NCBI GenBank assembly: GCA_018262455.1
Contig: JAGSPR010000312.1
Span: 1-8,190 of the forward strand
Reading direction: 5' to 3'
Origin: Deltaproteobacteria bacterium
Lineage (GTDB): Bacteria > Myxococcota > Polyangia > Haliangiales > Haliangiaceae
Length of the DNA stretch: 8,190 bases
The position numbers and the translations under genes are program-made. Under the pieces are notes generated by a model. The model did no database searches, was not told the DNA's origin, and saw nothing but the letters and a program-made list of their open reading frames with translations. Positions 6,142 through 8,190 of this stretch are shown one piece after another. The number at the start of each line of letters is the position of its first letter. Position 1 is the stretch's first letter.

Positions 6142-7893
6142 CTACTGCGCCTCCGCCGGGACCACGCGAACCTCGACGCGCCGGTTCTTGGCGTGGTTGT
6201 CGGGGTCGGTCGGGTCGGCCGGCTTCTCCCAGCCATAGCCGGTGGAGACGAGCTGGTTCGGATCGAGCTTGGGGAACTTCTTGAGCAGCGCCTGCTTGAC
6301 CGCGTTGGCGCGGTGCTCGGACAGCTCCTTGACGAGCTGCGGATCCGCGGTGCCCTTCATCGACGAGTCGGTGTGACCCGAGATCACGATGCGCGCCGCG
6401 CCGTACTGACCCGCGGTCTTCGCGATCTCCTCGATGGTGTAGTCGATGTTGCCATCGTAGTAGACCTCGGGGCCGCCGCCGGGGGGCGCGACCTTCTTGA
6501 ACACGTCGAACGAGTTCGGGAAGAAGTTGACCTTCACCGACTTCGTCGAGATCGCGCTCTCGACGTTGATGTCCTTCGCGCTCTTCGGCGTGAAGTTGAA
6601 CTCGTAGGTGTTGCGAGAGTCGGCGTACTTGGGCTCGCTGCCGAGCTTCTTGATCACGGAGAAGTCCATGATCTTGTCGAACTCGACGTCCGAGTTGACC
6701 GCCTTGATCTTGTTGTAGAGCAGCTGGGCCGTGCCATACGTCCGCTCGAAGTTCGTCGGGTTCGAGGCGACGAGGAAGAAGTCGCGGTTCTCGGCGTAGT
6801 TGGTCCAGTGGGCGTCGCCGAGCATCTTCTTGCCGGTGCCGGGATCGAGCTTGTAGAAGTCGTCCATCAGCTTGGCGACCGCGTCCTTGTTCGCCTCGGT
6901 CTTGAGGTCCTCGGTCGCGTCGAAGATGCCGCGGACGATGCCCTCGACGATCTCGGGGTTGTCACGGGCGAAGTCGGCGCGGGCGAACCACACGTCCGCG
7001 ATCAGCTTGTTCGCGGTCTGCGTCGTGATCAGCAGCTTGTTGCCGCTCTTCGGGTTGTCGGTGAGGTTGTAGATATCGGGCGCCCACGACACGACTGCGG
7101 CGATGTCGGAGTTCTGGTTGTAAGCGGCCGCGGCCTGGAACGCGTCCTTGGTGAACCGCATCTTGACCTCGCTCGGGTTCACGCCGCCGTTCAGCAGCAT
7201 GTTGAGCAGGAAGTAGTGCGACGGCGAGTTCTGCGCGAGCACCACGGTCTTGCCGCGGAGGTCGGAGACGTCCTTGATCGCGTTACGGACGACGATGCCG
7301 TCACCGCCGTTCGACCAGTCGATCTGCTGGAACACGCGCGGCATCGTGCGTGGATCCTTCTTCAGCCGCTCGATGATGAGCGGCAGCATGTCCACCGTGG
7401 CCCAGCCGATGTGCGCGTCGCCGTTCGCGACGGTGTTGCCCATGCCGACCGGGTCATCGGCGAGCACGAGCTCGATCTGGAACTCACCACCCTTGGCGTC
7501 CTTCCAGGCCTTGCCGGGCTTGTAGCCCTGGTTCGCCCAGATGATCGGGGCCCAGCCGGCCCACACGTTGACCGCGAACTTGACGATCCGCGGCTTGCCG
7601 AGCGCCTTGTAGCTGGCGGTTCCCGGAACCGGCGGCAGCGTCGAGCCGGGCTCGTAGCTGTACTCGGTGACCGTGGTGGCCACGCCCGAGCCGGCGGCTT
7701 CGACCTGGCCCGCGGCAGAACCATCCTTGCGCGGATCGACGAACGCCGAGCCGGATCCGCCGGAGCCGGTCAGCGCGGGCTCGGTCTTCTTGTTGCCCTG
7801 GCAGCGATAGAACGCGAGGCCACACAGCCCCACGACGACGACGAGCACGGCAATGAAGAATGCCGGCTTTGGTTTTCCTGTCCCGTTGGCCAT
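6142..7893 (-). CDS. Membrane-anchored ABC substrate-binding protein fused to an OmpA-type peptidoglycan-binding domain
   Basis: This is a 583-residue periplasmic protein. Residues 11-29 form one hydrophobic helix after a basic start. No good lipobox is visible (C24 follows V-G-L), so an uncleaved inner-membrane anchor is most likely. A Gly/Ser/Pro-rich linker (40-95) precedes a substrate-binding domain of the NMT1/SsuA type (about 102-420), with the family opening VNVWAGWAPIIWANQG (108-123) and the pattern NTVANGDAHIGWATVDMLP (153-171). The last 130 residues (about 452-578) are an OmpA-like domain: strand VKVNFFP, IVISGHTDSS (502-511), LSEHRANAVKQAL and the C-terminal NRRVEVRVV (570-578). 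GHTD and NRRVE supply the Asp and Arg that hold meso-diaminopimelate in this family. AGGAGA lies five bases before the ATG, and the gap to the upstream stop is 16 bases. The fusion should fix the binding protein between inner membrane and cell wall. Confidence 0.92.
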   Translation of the reverse strand: MANGTGKPKPAFFIAVLVVVVGLCGLAFYRCQGNKKTEPALTGSGGSGSAFVDPRKDGSAAGQVEAAGSGVATTVTEYSYEPGSTLPPVPGTASYKALGKPRIVKFAVNVWAGWAPIIWANQGYKPGKAWKDAKGGEFQIELVLADDPVGMGNTVANGDAHIGWATVDMLPLIIERLKKDPRTMPRVFQQIDWSNGGDGIVVRNAIKDVSDLRGKTVVLAQNSPSHYFLLNMLLNGGVNPSEVKMRFTKDAFQAAAAYNQNSDIAAVVSWAPDIYNLTDNPKSGNKLLITTQTANKLIADVWFARADFARDNPEIVEGIVRGIFDATEDLKTEANKDAVAKLMDDFYKLDPGTGKKMLGDAHWTNYAENRDFFLVASNPTNFERTYGTAQLLYNKIKAVNSDVEFDKIMDFSVIKKLGSEPKYADSRNTYEFNFTPKSAKDINVESAISTKSVKVNFFPNSFDVFKKVAPPGGGPEVYYDGNIDYTIEEIAKTAGQYGAARIVISGHTDSSMKGTADPQLVKELSEHRANAVKQALLKKFPKLDPNQLVSTGYGWEKPADPTDPDNHAKNRRVEVRVVPAEAQ

Positions 7894-7909
7894 TGTTCTC
7901 TCCTACGTC

Positions 7910-8190
7910 CTATTCCGTGACCTTGTCGGGCTCCGCGCGCTGCTTGAGCTCTTCGGCGGGGCCGAGATCCTTTGCCGTCGCGACCACCGGAGTCGTCTCC
8001 GGCGCGCGCATCCCGAGCTCGACCTCGAGGTCCTTCAGCGCGTCGTCGGCCATCGACTGCTCCATCTTCTCCTCGGCCTTGATCTGGTCGATGCCTTCGG
8101 TCGACAGATCGCTCGCGACGCGGGCCTTGCCGCGGTTCGTGTCGATCTTGCGCTGGATGACGTCCTCGAGCTGACCGAAGTCCGTCGTGA
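7910..8190 (-). CDS. PspA/IM30-like coiled-coil protein, C-terminal part only
   Basis: The first 5' codons lie beyond the window, and 92 residues are visible before the TAG stop. They read as a charged helix, FGQLEDVIQRKIDTNRGKAR, then IDQIKAEEKMEQSMADDALK and LEVELG, then a Pro/Ala-rich tail ending in EPDKVTE. The arrangement F-x-x-(M/L)-E-x-x-I...A-x-x-x-A-x-x-L, followed by x-LE-x-x-x...DDAL-x-x-L-x-x-x-LG, matches the end of PspA/IM30 (ESCRT-III-like) proteins, which coat and protect stressed membranes on the cytoplasmic side. The N-terminal amphipathic helix that would settle this is outside the window, so a generic coiled-coil protein remains possible. It lies 16 bases before the binding-protein gene and shares its operon. 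The extra tail of about 25 residues after the LG is unusual for PspA. Confidence 0.6.
   Translation of the reverse strand, partial: TTDFGQLEDVIQRKIDTNRGKARVASDLSTEGIDQIKAEEKMEQSMADDALKDLEVELGMRAPETTPVVATAKDLGPAEELKQRAEPDKVTE

Noticed and set aside
7822..7824. Lipoprotein cysteine at residue 24 of the binding protein
   Set aside because: The residues before it are V-G-L rather than a small residue at -1 (G/A/S), and it falls in the middle of the hydrophobic helix, so a lipobox is unlikely.
5914..7920. A 668-codon plus-strand open frame opposite the binding-protein gene
   Set aside because: It has the same pattern of low-complexity Val/Arg/Leu/Asp-rich translation, no domain signature, and full overlap with a gene carrying clear binding-protein and OmpA motifs.

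Overview
The window is very GC-rich. Its genes end almost every codon in G or C, use low-complexity Gly/Ser/Ala/Pro linkers, and fuse a substrate-binding protein to an OmpA domain. This suits a large-genome, high-GC Gram-negative bacterium. A myxobacterial (Myxococcota) lineage is my best guess, but it is an inference from style, not from a marker gene. All credible genes lie on the minus strand, so transcription runs from 8190 towards 1.

Layout in transcription order: (1) the C-terminal part of a PspA/IM30-like coiled-coil protein (8190-7910, start outside the window). (2) An inner-membrane-anchored substrate-binding protein with a C-terminal OmpA-type peptidoglycan-binding domain (7893-6142). 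(3) An ABC permease of the nitrate/sulfonate/taurine type (6119-5181). (4) Its ABC ATPase, with a Pro/Ala-rich N-terminal extension and an extra domain of about 75 residues inside the nucleotide-binding domain (5184-3892). (5) A two-helix membrane protein with a cytoplasmic coiled coil (3890-2937). (6) A tandem pseudo-AAA/AAA ATPase resembling the Ycf46 layout (2940-1129). (7) A small helical protein (1112-822). (8) An ImmA/IrrE-like zincin whose HExxH motif lacks the glutamate (805-263). After a gap of about 130-170 bases with no clear terminator, a second minus-strand gene begins and leaves the window at base 1. It looks like the N-terminus of an FHA-type regulator.

The eight genes are tightly packed: gaps are 16, 22, 1, 16 and 16 bases, and two junctions are 4-base ATGA overlaps. 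They are almost certainly one operon. No promoter for it is visible, so it must lie upstream of 8190.

My interpretation, by inference, is an envelope-spanning module. A peptidoglycan-tethered ABC importer or sensor is made together with a PspA-like membrane-protecting protein, a membrane-anchored coiled coil and an AAA+ remodeller. The most distinctive feature is the extra beta-rich domain in the ABC ATPase, which resembles a repeat module usually found in phage tail and surface proteins.
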